Shown: piece by piece, positions 33,545 to 63,240 of the stretch
Position numbering within the stretch: the stretch's first letter is position 1
How the letters are laid out: each line of letters begins with the position of its first letter
Assembly: GCF_040412425.1 (NCBI RefSeq)
Contig: NC_089761.1
Span: 23,418,144-23,482,143 of the forward strand
DNA: 64,000 nucleotides
Source of the DNA: Macrobrachium rosenbergii
Taxonomy: Eukaryota > Arthropoda > Malacostraca > Decapoda > Palaemonidae
Direction: 5' to 3'
Notes under the pieces: model-generated
The model's input: only the letters and a program-made list of their open reading frames with translations
Told to the model about the DNA's origin: nothing
The model's database searches: none
Program-made: the position numbers and the translations under genes

Positions 33545-34343
33545 GACAGGGACTTGGTTGACCTCTTAGGACTTCCGTCAGGGGGCCGTGGTGTGCGCGA
33601 TCCCGGGATGAAGCGCCTGTAGAAGTTGACCATCCCAAGGAACTCCTGGACGGCCTTGATGGAGGTGGGTGTCGGGAACTTTGCTACGGCTGCCACCTTC
33701 GATGTAAGAGGGCGGACGCCTGTCGGAGATACCTCGTGACCCAGGAACTCTGCTTTCTGGACGCCGAATGTACACTTGTCAAAACGGACGACGAGGCCGT
33801 TTTCTTGGAGGCGCTGGAGGACTGCTTTGATGTGCCTCTGGTGTTCGCTGTGAGACCTGGAAAATATGAGAATGTCGTCGACGTAGCAGACGAGAATTTT
33901 AGGTCCCCAGGATGCTGTCCATGAGCCGCTGGAAGGTGGCCCCGGCGTTCCTCAGCCCGAAGGTGGAGAAGGCGAACACATAGGACCCGAAGGGCGTGAT
34001 GATGGCTGTCTTTGGTATGTCCTCTGGCGCAACAGGTACCTGAAAATAAGATTTAAGAAGGTCCAATTTAGTGAATATTTTGGCCCGTGAAAGGAGGCCG
34101 TGAGGTCTTGCATATTGGGCAGAGGGTAGTGGTCGGGCTCCGTTGCAATGTTGAGCCGTCTGTAGTCGCCGCAGGGTCTCCAGGAGCCGTCCGGTTTCTG
34201 CACCATGTGGAGGGGGAGGCCCATGGACTGGAGGCTTTCCTGCAGATGCCATCCGTTCCATCTCCGCGAATGCTTTTTTTCGCCTCCTGCAGGCGCTGAG
34301 GGGGAAGCCTGCGGAACCGCATGTGTCGGGGCCCTTTAGTCAC
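33420..34343 (-). pseudogene. Ty3 reverse transcriptase, frame-broken
   Basis: Blocks in order: [19 protein letters not shown] (about 34209), [37 protein letters not shown] (34060-33950), YVDD catalytic box (33874-33885), and EFLGMVNFYRRFIPG (about 33650-33600). All catalytic aspartates are present, but the frame shifts between blocks. Confidence 0.85.
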
Positions 34344-34679
34344 TATATGGTGGTATATGCCGTGCTTGGCTGGGGCCCGGGGACTTAGCGGGGCTCGGCT
34401 TAAACACCTCGGGAACTCCGACAGAAGGTGTGCGTACTGGTGGGGGCGACGGCGCTGATGGTGGGTCTGGGTCCCGCCGTTAACGGAGAGATCGGCAGGA
34501 GTCGGGATCGAGGGCGCTTGCGCCCCACGTCGACTAGTAGGCCGAAGTGCGCCAGAAAATCGGCCCCAGGAGTGGGGTTCCTCGTCCGCGACGATGAAGT
34601 CCCAGGAGTAATTCTGGCCAAGGATGGAGATCGACAGGAGCCTGGTGCCGTAGGAGAGGATGGGGTTCGTTGGCGGCCG

Positions 34680-35780
34680 TCAGGAAGGCGGCCGGGTCTG
34701 GTGTCTGGTTGCGGTCTCTCTGGATGCTGGGAAGACCGACTTGAAGGCTCCTGTGTCGACCAGCATCATCCTGCGGAGACGGTGTCGCGGACGTAGGAGA
34801 AACCTACTGTTTTTGAGGCCCTGGGTTCTTCGGCTGCCATGGCGGCCTGTCCTGCTGGCGCCGCCACCCCCGTTTTTGAGCGGTTGAACGAGCAGGGCGG
34901 CAGGCAGTTTCGGGCGTCCTTTCCGAACCACTTGTGATAGCGACAGAAGCCGGGGACCACCGTCTACTGTGGTTCGGTGGGCGTTTGTTGGCGATGGCGT
35001 TTGACGGGCTGCTCGTCCTCTTCAGGCTGGACGGAGCTGACCGGCTGAGTGGCCGGTTTTAGCCGTTAATGAAGCCTTGACGGAGTCTGTGAGGTGTTGT
35101 GCCGCCTCTATGAGGTCCTCGACAGGCATGGTGTAGGGGTGAGCGATCTGGTTGCGTACTTCCGGGAGGAGTTGGCGAAGGAAAATTTTCCGTCTGAAGC
35201 TTATCTCCTGCCGCTTGTTCGTGTCACCCGAGACTGGTGTTGACAGGAGATCTACGACCATGCCCCAAGCGTCTCTTGGATCGAGGTCGTGGCGTGGGTT
35301 ATTGGCAAGGTCGATAGCACGGCGGCCCTTTCGGCGATGGGCAGGAGCAAGCTTCAGGAGGAACTTCTTTGTAATGCTGTATGTGAGGGTGAGTGTTTCG
35401 GGTACCTGCGAGATGAATTTGTTGTACATCCTCCGGAAGGGCGTTGAGCACTGTGTCCGGCCTGTAGGATTTCGTCCGTGAGGTCCGCGATTCTGAAGTG
35501 GCTCTCCACCCTGCGCAGCCATCTCGATGGGTTGCCCTGCGAAACGGGCGGCAGCTTTAGGGTGAGGGCGGCCCGCGATTGTGTTGCCCGGCCGTCGTGT
35601 GTTGGGCGCTGGTGGAGTTGCGGGAGGGCCTCGATGCGGGGGGCGGGCGGCTGCGATGGGAGGTAGGTAACCTCGGAGTCCGCGGGGTCCGCGTTTAACT
35701 GCATGAAGGAAGGGATATCGCGTCCATGCTCGCTCCTTTGACCCCCTTACTGGAGTAGGATACTGCGCGTCAGTACGCAC
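34680..35780 (-). pseudogene. Gag and protease of full-length Ty3 copy, frame-broken
   Basis: The capsid-like part carries QLLPEVRNQIAHPYTMPVED. The nucleocapsid knuckle FCRYHKWFGKDARNC followed by LPPC lies at 34892-34945, and the protease motif LVDTGA near 34750-34763. These blocks lie in at least three frames, offset by single-base indels relative to the deleted copy, which shares the same amino-acid blocks. Confidence 0.8.
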
Positions 35781-35945
35781 TTGCGCGCGCGCCGTGTGGG
35801 TCCGCTAGTGACGCTGATGGGGTGCGCGCGACGAGTCAGCACGCTCAAACGCTGGTTACAGCGCGCGTGTTTAGGCCGCTAAGAGCGTTTTTGGAGAAAC
35901 CCTGGAGCCAAGACTGAGTCGCCGTGTGAGTCCGCTAATGGCTCC

Positions 35946-35963
35946 GGATACTCGGGGTCACCA
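35946..35963 (-). promoter_or_regulatory. Primer binding site, tRNA-Trp-like
   Basis: One base inside the 5' LTR the minus strand reads TGGTGACCCCGA, 12 bases complementary to the 3' end of animal tRNA-Trp (…TCGGGGTCACCA). After these the match ends. This supports a CsRn1-type assignment. Confidence 0.65.
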
Positions 35964-35964
35964 C

Positions 35965-36386
35965 TGTAAGGTGTCAAAGAAACGAGCAGGTAAAGGTTAC
36001 TGCTGGTTTATTACAGATCCAGGCGGCTTATATTGCGGCCGACTGACGCGGGCCGTGAGAGACAATGGAATTGACTGTGACCTGAGGTCGAAACAATAAA
36101 TAATAATATACAGTGAACAAGTACGAATTACAATACGAAACATACAGAGACACAATATAGATACAGTCTTGATGCCTGTGAATGAAGAAACATGTGATAC
36201 ACAATGTGTGACATTCGTATAAATACCATAAAGTAAAAATGATAAAAATGCGTGACCTGGCACGTTTTAGGCGTGACTAATTTAGCTTGAAGAAAACGGG
36301 AAGTCACCAAAGAAAACAAGCTCAGCGGAGACTTAATTAATGGCGCCGCCGAAACACTATCCTGGCGCCGAATTGGTGACTTTACA
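35965..36386 (-). repeat. LTR (5' LTR by coding direction)
   Basis: 422 bp, identical in length to its partner. It differs by one deleted C near 36050 and one inserted G near 36352. Confidence 0.92.
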
Positions 36387-36390
36387 ATCT

Positions 36391-36598
36391 TAAAATCATT
36401 ATAGTTTATTTTACTTTTGCATAGTTTTATGTGGTTTCTAATATTGGATGTTTCGGGATTAGACAACTTGCACCCAGTGCGAAAGCTAACGCCAATATGT
36501 GCGTCACATCTGACCTTAAGCAGTCGGCGTGTGTTTCCCACGTATGTCTGACAATGGCATTGACAGCAAGTAAATAAATAAACAACACCGGACTGCAT
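36391..36598 (-). pseudogene. GIY-YIG endonuclease domain of the Penelope minus copy
   Basis: VVYLFTCC...QTYVGNTRRLLKVRCDAH with a downstream CKLSNPETSNIRNHI segment. The ORF then runs artificially into the Ty3 LTR at 36386, so the C-terminal residues of that ORF are chimeric. Confidence 0.85.
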
Positions 36599-36963
36599 TA
36601 AAGGGGCAGTTTTTCTTTGTGACGAAACATACCGCCAATAGTTCTTGGGTTCTTAAATATGAGCTTCACGTCAACTGCAGGAAAATAATTCGTTAAAATC
36701 CTTTTTAGATTGGGTAGGAAAGAGGTGTCATGCGTGAACGGAAAACTTATATAATATGTTAATTTATGTGCCAAGTGTGTGGTAGCAGGAGGGTGAAAGG
36801 ACTTATCCAATGCTCTCTTAACATACTTTAAAAATAAATTGGATGGATAGCAGTTGGATTTAAAATAATCATAGAGAAAACCTATTTCCTTGTGAAAAGA
36901 TGCCAGTCGGATGTAAGTGTTATGGCCCTGTGGAGGAGAGTGGACAGGGAATTCAATTTAAAA

Positions 36964-38474
36964 TTATAAAAGCACGAACTGTAAAAATTCTGCCCCAAGA
37001 CCAGTAAAGGTTTTCTTGCGGAACACACCAGTATGAAATCTCTTTTCTTCACGGATGACGATGGTGTCTAAAAAGGATAATTGGTTATTATTTTCTAATT
37101 CATAAGTAAATTTAATGTTATTATGTAGCGAATTAGCATACTGCAAAAACTGGTCACAGTGGTGACGTTCTTTAAAAAGGACAAAAGTGTCGTCAACATA
37201 ACGGCGATAAAATAACGGCTTGAAAACAGAGGGACAGCTGTCCAGCAGCTCTCTCTCGAATTTGTGCATGAAAATATCAGCAAAAATGCAGCTTAATGGA
37301 TTACCCATTCCTACACCTTCCACTTGCATGTAAACTTCATCATTAAACACAAAGGCCGTGTCCCGCACCGCCAACTCCAATAGCTCTTTAAAATCTAAGC
37401 GGTTAAAACCGTGGTACACATTGTCCTGATCATTAAAAATAGTATCCAAAATATAATCGATTGTTTCCTCCACTGGTATATTAGTGAATAGTGACTCTAT
37501 ATCAAAACTGGCCATGACCAAATCGGAATCTTGACATAAAATATTATTTTTAAATTCTAAGGAACTGTTAACAGTAAATTCATTTTTGAAAGAGTTTTCC
37601 AGAGGGACTATGTATTTTGCAATTTTGTAGTTGGGTGTAGTATATGAAGAAAGGATTGGCCTCATAGGTATATTCTCTTTATGTATCTTGGGAGGCCATA
37701 CATGATACCATAAGATGATCCAGTGACGAAAAAGCTCATCATAAGTAGTTTGAGTAATAACCTGTTTATTTTTAAAGATCTCAGAAAACGGTTAATTTTG
37801 TCCTCTTTCTTAAAAAATAAGTTTAAAGTCTTTGTTACCAATTTTTGAAATTTAGAATCATCGGTGAGTATATTCTGCATTTTTTGGAGATAATCAACTT
37901 TATTCAAAATAACTGTACCATTACCTTTATCTGGTTTGGAAAATATTAAGTTATTATTTTTTCTCAATTTCTGAAGGGTATTTAGATCATCTTTGTTAAA
38001 GAAAGGGGCCCATCTAGTTTTCTGTTTGTGGTAATTAGTATGTGCGAAAGCAGACAGTTCAGTTTGGAATTTTGATAGGTTAGCGTTTAAAGGCAAGTTC
38101 TTCAGTTTGGTAAAAAGTACTTCAAAGGGCAAATAGTACTCATAGTAAGAGGGTTTGTAGTTGGGTAAACAGAAATCCAGCCCAAAAGATAAAAGAAATT
38201 CTTCTTTCTTAGTTAAGTTATAGTCAGAGAAGTTGAAAACCACCTTGTTCCCTTTACCAGAAAAATTCGGTTTGAAGACACCTAGTTTCTTAAGTTTGTT
38301 GTTATGGGTGTTTTGTACCTTTTCAATATAGCCATTTAAATCTTTAGATAACAACCAGTTAAAAATGATTAAATCAATAAGTGTGAGTCGGTTATGGATA
38401 TCATTATACAAAAGTTGTAGAGGTTTGACATGTTTAGAAATAAGCTTTTCTTTGGTACAGATTTCAATAGACAA
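36964..38474 (-). pseudogene. Penelope reverse transcriptase (minus copy), two overlapping frames
   Basis: A 270-codon N-terminal piece and a 233-codon palm piece overlap by a few bases around 37662-37665, so a single-base shift separates them. The fingers region SKPDKGNGTVILNK is typical of PLEs, and the catalytic YVDD is intact. A second frameshift near 36990 separates the thumb and endonuclease. Confidence 0.88.
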
Positions 38475-38492
38475 TAATGCAGACGTGGAATC

Positions 38493-40355
38493 ATGATAGA
38501 ATTTTATCTTTTATCTTTTGGGCTGGATTTCTGTTTACCCAACTACAAACCCTCTTACTATGAGTACTATTTGCCCTTTGAAGTACTTTTTACCAAACTG
38601 AAGAACTTGCCTTTAAACGCTAACCTATCAAAATTCCAAACTGAACTGTCTGCTTTCGCACATACTAATTACCACAAACAGAAAACTAGATGGGCCCCTT
38701 TCTTTAACAAAGATGATCTAAATACCCTTCAGAAATTGAGAAAAATAATAACTTAATATTTTCCAAACCAGATAAAGGTAATGGTACAGTTATTTTGAAT
38801 AAAGTTGATTATCTCCAAAAATGCAGAATATACTCACCGATGATTCTAAATTTCAAAAAATTGGTAACAAAGACTTTAAACTTATTTTTAAGAAAGAGGA
38901 CAAAATTAACCGTTTTCTGAGATCTTTAAAAATAAACAGGTTATTACTCAAACTACTTATGATGAGCTTTTCGTCACTGGATCATCTTATGGTATCATGT
39001 ATGGCCTCCCAAGATACATAAAGAGAATATACCTATGAGGCCAATCCTTTCTTCATATACTACACCCAACTACAAAATTGCAAAATACATAGTCCCTCTC
39101 TTGGAAAACTCTTTTCAAAAATGAATTTACTGTTAACAGTTCCTTAGAATTTAAAATAATATTTTATGTCAAGATTCCGATTTGGTCATGGCCAGTTTTG
39201 ATATAGAGTCACTATTCACTAATATACCAGTGGAGGAAACAATCGATTATATTTTGGATACTATTTTTAATGATCAGGACAATGTGTACCACGGTTTTAA
39301 CCGCTTAGATTTTAAAGAGCTATTGAGTTGGTGTGGGACACGGCCTTTGTGTTTAATGATGAAGTTTACATGCAAGTGGAAGGTGTAGGAATGGGTAATC
39401 CATTGCTGCATTTTTGCTGATATTTTCATGCACAAATTCGAGAGAGAGCTGCTGGACAGCTGTCCCTCTGTTTTCAAGCCGTTATTTTATCGCCGTTATG
39501 TTGACGACACTTTTGTCCTTTTAAAGAACGTCACCACTGTGACCAGTTTTGCAGTATGCTAATTCGCTACATAATAACATTAAATTTACTTATGAATTAG
39601 AAAATAATAACCAATTATCCTTTTTAGACACCATCGTCATCCGTGAAGAAAAGAGATTTCATACTGGTGTGTTCCGCAAGAAAACCTTTACTGGTCTTGG
39701 GCAGAATTTTTACAGTTCGTGCTTTTATAATTTTAAATTGAATTCCCTGTCCACTCTCCACAGGGCCATAACACTTACATCCGACTGGCATCTTTTTCAC
39801 AAGGAAATAGGTTTTCTCTATGATTATTTTAAATCCAACTGCTATCCATCCAATTTATTTTTAAAGTATGTTAAGAGAGCATTGATAAGTCCTTTTCACC
39901 CTCCTGCTACCACACACTTGGCACATAAATTAACATATTATATAAGTTTTCCGTTCACGCATGACACCTCTTTTCCTACCCAATCTAAAAAGGATTTTAA
40001 CGAATTATTTTCCTGCAGTTGACGTGAAGCTCATATTTAAGAACCCAAGAACTATTGGCGGTATGTTTCGTCACAAAGAAAACTGCCCCTTTAATGCAGT
40101 CCGGTGTTGTTTATTTATTTACTTGCTGTCAATGCCATTTGTCAGACATACGTGGGAAACACACGCCGACTGCTTAAGGTCAGATGTGACGCACATATTG
40201 GCGTTAGCTTTCGCACTGGGTGCAAGTTGTCTAATCCCGAAACATCCAATATTAGAAACCACATAAAACTATGCAAAAGTAAAATAAACTATAATGATTT
40301 TAAGATTATACTAACTAGTCAACACGAACACCACCTCCTATTCTTGAATCGTTAG
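38493..40355 (+). pseudogene. Penelope reverse transcriptase/GIY-YIG, plus copy, broken
   Basis: Intact pieces are 38493-38756, 38821-39021, 39182-39388, 39549-40022 and 40104-40355. Together they cover most of the protein from the fingers to the endonuclease, but lie in different frames. The segment QNFYSSCFYNFKLNSL (about 39700) is in frame here but shifted in the minus copy. Confidence 0.85.
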
Positions 40356-40736
40356 CGATCAAAAGCTTGTTCCTCTTTGAACAATCATTCCTCGTCCACG
40401 CCCCTGTATATAGCTTAAACCACACCCCACCTTATGTTTATTGTTTTCATACAGCAACTGAACTTCGAGGAATAAGGTCTGTTAGTAAAAATTTTCTATT
40501 TCTTTCTCTTTTTTTTTTTTTAACAATTTTATTTTAGGTTTACCTTTTTACTGATGTTTTACTTCATCATATTTTATTTGTACATATATCCTAAATCTTC
40601 TTGCTGTATTTGTATATTTTACTTTGTATTTTTAGCCTTGAGGATGAGACAAGGATCTCGAAACGTAGGCCGCCCTGAATAAAGGAAAACCATGTACCAA
40701 GCTGTCTGCTTTAGTGCCTTCTTGCTATTTTGCTGA
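38503..40736 (+). mobile_element. Penelope-like element, plus copy, 5'-truncated
   Basis: Begins within the coding region (…FGLDFCLPNYKP, 38525) and runs to the same 3' end 'gccttcttgct' as the minus copy. It carries PDKGNGTVI (38768), SFDIESLFTNIPVEE (39193), YVDD (39497-39508) and GIY-YIG (40100-40180). It has its own small indels and stops, different from those of the minus copy. The two copies are head to head with at most about 30 bp between them, the inverted arrangement often described for PLEs. It holds the intact target sequence for the Ty3 insertion. Confidence 0.92.
40634..40676 (+). ncRNA. Hammerhead-like motif in Penelope element, plus copy
   Basis: Same sequence as at 30949-30991 in the opposite orientation: TTGAGGA-T-GAGA-loop-TCTC-GAAAC. 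Preservation in both copies shows it was present in the parent element. The core position C3 deviates, and no full three-helix fold was confirmed. Confidence 0.35.
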
Positions 40737-40759
40737 GGAATAGCCTCGATTTCACACCA

Positions 40760-40887
<128 letters not shown>

Positions 40888-40889
40888 AG

Positions 40890-42560
40890 TGCAGAAGAAA
40901 CAATTTTACTAAATTTTCCTCCAGACTAATAGTGACAAAATTGCTAGAGGTCTGGATTTTTCTTTTTTTTCTTTTCTTGAATAGATAAGATTATTAGCTT
41001 CCGGAAAACTAAGGATAAAAACAACGTAAAATATCATTAACCGTGTAGAAAACAGAAAAATGTAATTAATTTTTGTGTACAAATTGCACTGATAAAATGA
41101 TGAGCAACTAACTTATTTTGATAAGATATTCTCATTTCATTGTTTCACAGAGTTGATATAAAGGTCAGTTACTGGAAAGCCCTTGTCCTCAAAACGCGTT
41201 ACATCATCGACTATAAGGAAGAAGAAGAATCCCTGACGTTGAAGTAAAAATTTAATCATAATTATGGAAATAAATATGAAATAACAAGTGAAAATATAGT
41301 TTCAAATAAGAGAAGGAGTAATAAAAGACAATCTAAAACTAGAAAATCATTTCAAGTGATGATGGCCTTCGTTTAACTCGATCAGTAAAGTACGCTCGCA
41401 ACTGTGTACGTTGATTGATCGTAGAGGAGAAGCACATAATAATAATAATAATAATATAATAATAATAATAATGAAAAGAAACATTAAATAACAGATGAGA
41501 TGAAATCAGTGTCAAATTAGGTAATGAATAATAAACAGGAATTTAAAATGAGAAAATCCACCCCGACCCCCGTCCATCCCCCTAGGGACCACGAAGCTTC
41601 AACAACCACGAGTCGCTAACTCCATTTCGTATAATTGTTTTTATTTGAAATTCTCAGTAAACCAAACGTTGTGCCCAGTACTTAACCTTACGTCGACACT
41701 TTCACTTATCGATCAAAGGTAAATCGAGAATCAAGATAAATAAGGTAGTTTTAAGTAAATGGGAGGTCAATAGATGAAATTGCATCCGTAGACTGTCTGC
41801 AATTGATTGACCTGAGCTGACCAGCATAGGCCTAAGCTCTGATTTAACGGTTAGGGTCGCTATTTCTTGCTCTTTATTGCATATCGAATTACAAGGCAGC
41901 TCACGCTCTTTATGAGATGGTAATATATTGATATTCGTGCTTAGAATACAGTTGCGCCACCCGGCGTATGAACGTGGTCCTGAAATGTCAAGAGACGCCT
42001 TGATAAATGTACCTGTAGGCCGTGTGAAAACCTGCATTGTGTGTAACCTGTAGTTTTGCTGGGGTAGTTTTTATTCACTTTACTTAGAAATACAATTAAT
42101 TTTCATTTATTTCCGTTGCCAGGCTAACGTAGGGCTAGTCGACCAGATCTAGTAAAGGCTACGTTAAACGTGGCTAGGCTACGTCAGGGCCAAGGCAGGC
42201 GTAAGTGACCTTAACTTAGGCCTATGCTGTTGTAGACGTTATTTTATAGTGTCTTAGAATAGACCTAGTATAGTAATCCAATTTTTATTAAGTGCATGAG
42301 CCATAGCCTAGATTTGGGTAGTATGTAAACGGAGGATTCGTTGGTAGAGGGGGGGGGGGTGTTCCACAGGGGCGCTAAGTGGCTCACTCCCTATTCTTAG
42401 GGCAAGTAATGCACGTCATGTAAGGTAAGGTTAGGTCAAGGTAGGTCTTTGAAATGCATACTATAGGCCTAGTTAAGGGATAGCATAGGCCAGACCATGT
42501 GACCTTTTGCATTGTATCCTGTGTTCGTTTACCATTTAGCTAGACCAATTGCAGGTGCAA
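40890..42560. other. Intergenic sequence upstream of NKRF, nothing firm
   Basis: Contains a (TAA)n run (41439-41472) and several AGGCCTA-type words (42100-42500). A donor-like GGC|GTAAGT at 42200/42201 could end a non-coding NKRF first exon, but there is no supporting evidence. No coding pattern was recognised. Confidence 0.35.
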
Positions 42561-42569
42561 GTAGGTTAA

Positions 42570-43057
42570 TTGGTAATTCTAAGCCGTAGTTCTGTGGTGA
42601 GCTAGACTATGGCGATTGACGTTTTCCAATGTTATTTTACTTGCTTTACAAGAATTTAAAGTAATATTTTATAGGCCGGCTGTAACTAAATTGTAATTGA
42701 CCTTTGAAGGCTGCACAATGGTAGATCTGAGCCGGCACTCCGTAGCGAATCCCCCACCCCCTCCAAAGCTAATACGGCAAAATTGTAACCAGTAAACACC
42801 CCAAAAAATACCAACCTAATGTACTCTAGGGGTGTTTATTGGTTACAGTTTTGCTGTATTAGCTATGGAGGGGGGCTCACTGCAGAATGTCGGCTTAGAT
42901 CTACCACGCCGTGTAGTCTTCAAAGGTGAATTACAGTTTAGTTACAGCTGGCCGACAAAATATTACTTTAAATTCTTGTAAAGCAAGTAAAGTAACATAG
43001 GAAAACGTCAATTGCCATAGTCTAGCTCACCGCGGAACTATGGCTTAGAATTACTGG
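42570..43057. mobile_element. 488-bp foldback element flanked by TTAA
   Basis: Arms of about 235 bp (42570-42805 and 42825-43057) are reverse complements with scattered changes. Shared words include 'gtaattctaagcc', 'gagctagactatgg', 'gctttacaagaatttaaagt', 'gtagatct' and 'ttggttacagttttgc'. TTAA flanks both sides (42566-42569 and 43058-43061), the target preference of piggyBac-type transposons. The centre is tiny and there is no ORF, so the element is non-autonomous. It lies about 1.4 kb upstream of the NKRF start. Confidence 0.8.
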
Positions 43058-43368
43058 TTAATTTTATTTCATATACTACCACATGAGTATAACAAATTGG
43101 ATAATGTGTATTTTGTTTTTAGGGGGGGTTAACCAGAAACTTGTTAAACATGTATATCCGAAATTTCCCTGAATATTTAATAAAGGATTTCCTTTATGGT
43201 TTCAGTTTTGAATAACTAAATGTTCTCCTGTAATTCCTTGCTCTTTAGCAATTGTACTTGCATTTCTTGAGTGGAGTTACAGTACTGTTGGGCAGGTTTT
43301 GTATTCTTGAATTTGGTGATTGGTATTGTGTGGCTGTCTTGGGTGCCATAGGCTAGAGAAGTTGAGGT

Positions 43369-43635
43369 TAGGTTTGGCCACTGTTGTTGATTATTTTGTA
43401 TAGTTTTACAGTTAACTAATTTATTAGACCTGATCTGTATTGTGTAGTCTTGTATTTAGTTTTGGATGACACCCTGGGTTAGTATGTATTTCTGTGACTA
43501 CCATTGTTGAATATTTTGTGCAGTTTAAATTTTTTAAACCTAGTTTAGTGAGTCTGTAGTCTATGCTTAGCCTTGGAAGACACCCTAGATTAGGTTAGAA
43601 TCTATCCTGCTGATTACCGCTGTTGATTATATTGT
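43369..43635. repeat. Three-copy diverged tandem repeat, ~120-bp unit
   Basis: 'tgttgattattttgta' or a variant recurs near 43385, 43506 and 43620. 'gacaccct' followed by g/a-ggttag words recur near 43469 and 43590, and 'tgtagtctt/ctatg' words occur between them. The copies are about 80% alike by eye. This is non-coding sequence just upstream of NKRF. Confidence 0.65.
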
Positions 43636-44506
43636 ACTTTTCCCACAGTTTTTGTTTCAGTTTTTCCTTTCAAATGTACTGAATTATTTTTTCCCTGGTG
43701 TACTGAAGTTTCATATTTTGACAGACTTTTTCAGTTTTTTGTTGGAAATGTATACAGTAGTTTTCTCAGTTGGGGTGCCAGTTTCAAAACTAAGAGTTTC
43801 TGGCAAAAGTAATTATATAAAAAGTTTAAAAAATATACTAGAAAAACTGTAATTTGGCACTGCTAATCATCCCAGTGCTTTGGTAGATTTTTACCAAGAA
43901 CCTAACTCATCCTGACTGAGGTAGCCAAAGACATACAAAAAACAAATGGGTACTAAGTAAATTTACAAATCCTTTTGACATTAACCTGTAAATATTTTTA
44001 TCCGAATGATTAGATTTTGAAGATTACTTGGTTTCAGCATTATAATTTTTTGTTCTAGTTAAGATTTGTTAGATCAGTGAAGTTAAAAGTGATGATAGTT
44101 TGGTTGGTTGATTTCGCTTCAGTATTAGGTCTGGTGCCAGAAGGCAGAAAAAGCTGCTCAAATTCATCTTAGCCACAGCAGAGAATTTTTTATTTGGAAC
44201 CAAACTAGTTTTCATAAGAGATAAAGGTTCAGACGTAATGGAAAAGGTCAGGATGTTTGTAGTCCTTATTAATAAAGGGATTTTAATTACTAACCATGGT
44301 GACTGTATTTTCTACATTTTATTTGTATATAATCCCAGGGTTTAGTGAATTGTATTTGATATTATTCTGTGCCCTCCCAAAATGCATTTAAAATCTTAGT
44401 GTATTTGTAACTTGGTTTCATCCAGGTGACTGCTTTCTGTTGTCTTTTGCAGGTTTCACCCTGTTTTACCCATTTCATTCCCCATTACAGATACAAAACA
44501 GAAAAT

Positions 44507-62629
<18,123 letters not shown>

Positions 62630-63049
62630 GTAAGTTTTGAGAGGTTCATACAATATTTACATTATCTTGGAAACGGTACAACCATCCTAATGATGAATGT
62701 TTGTCAATACTGGTTAACTTGACTGCAAGTTAGGCAGCAGGCCATAATGAGGTCTTGAGAGCCAGATGAGGAAGGAGATAATGTGGATGTCAGCAGCATC
62801 TGGGTGCCTTTGTCTTTTACCAGCAATGGTGACTAAAAATTGTCAGATATCCTTCTTGATTATTTTCTATACATTTCTTAGTTGTGGACTTCTTTATTTG
62901 ACTTTAATACATGTGCTTGGCCAGCCCTGTGAGTGTTTGGTGTTTTACCTCAGTGGTTTAGTTAGTGACTTTTATCATCGTCATGAATGGTTTTACAGTA
63001 GGTTTTTCCTTTATGAGTTTGAACAAAAAATGATTGCTCCCTACTCTTC

Positions 63050-63240
63050 CCTGTTTTGTGCTTTCATTCTGAGCTCCCATGAGATCTTGAGCCTTCATTA
63101 TCCCATTTTCCATGATTTCCTGGCCCTTCCTACAGGACTTCGTCCTGTTACTTCAATATCCACTGCCTTTCTGAAAAACTGTTCCTCATGCCATCATGGT
63201 CAAACCATCGCAGTCTTTTTTGCAGCTTCTTGATATCACA
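63050..63240 (-). mobile_element. Antisense LINE C-terminal remnant in NKRF intron 7
   Basis: Minus strand: DIKKLQKRLRWFDH, then VDIEVTGRSPVGRARKSW in the neighbouring frame (63190-63110). The pattern LRWFGH...GRRPVGRPRKxW is the conserved tail of many LINE reverse transcriptases. Sequence from 63240 to 64000 shows no further recognisable coding. Confidence 0.6.

Larger units (their letters stand above)
31321..36386 (-). mobile_element. CsRn1-type Ty3 LTR retrotransposon, full-length structure, ORFs broken
   Basis: 5066 bp with two 422-bp LTRs (31321-31742, 35965-36386) and a 4-bp target duplication, atct (31317-31320, 36387-36390). The uninterrupted site is present in the plus-strand Penelope copy at about 40305. 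On the minus strand the order is gag (about 35700-34890) with an unusual C-x2-H-x9-C-x3-C knuckle (34892-34945), protease LVDT (about 34752), reverse transcriptase with YVDD (33874-33885), RNase H, integrase with HHCC and DDE-type blocks, and a C-terminal tail near 31960. The CHCC knuckle and a primer site matching tRNA-Trp are the recognised hallmarks of the CsRn1 clade. The LTRs differ by two single-base indels and no substitutions, so the insertion is very young. Even so, the ORFs are interrupted by many small indels. Confidence 0.92.
36391..38500 (-). mobile_element. Penelope-like element, minus copy, 5' and coding part
   Basis: Continuation of the copy whose 3' part is at 30898-31320. 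On the minus strand, ORF 38474-37662 carries the N-terminal part. ORF 37665-36964 carries reverse transcriptase blocks SFDIESLFTNIPVEE, VGMGNPLSCIFADIF and the catalytic YVDD (about 37194-37205). The GIY-YIG endonuclease (VVYLFTCCQ...TYVGNTRRLL) lies at 36590-36400. The reading frame is broken at about 37663 and again near 36997, where an extra G is present relative to the plus copy. PLEs with GIY-YIG are copied and pasted through their own endonuclease. Confidence 0.92.

Noticed and set aside
31321..36386. Endogenous virus with an envelope gene
   Set aside because: No env-like ORF between integrase and the 3' LTR. Gag, Pol order and primer site fit a CsRn1-type retrotransposon.
36128..36400. 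C-terminal extension of the Penelope endonuclease ORF into the Ty3 LTR, seen as a fusion protein
   Set aside because: The junction is the insertion boundary of the LTR element. The fusion is accidental.
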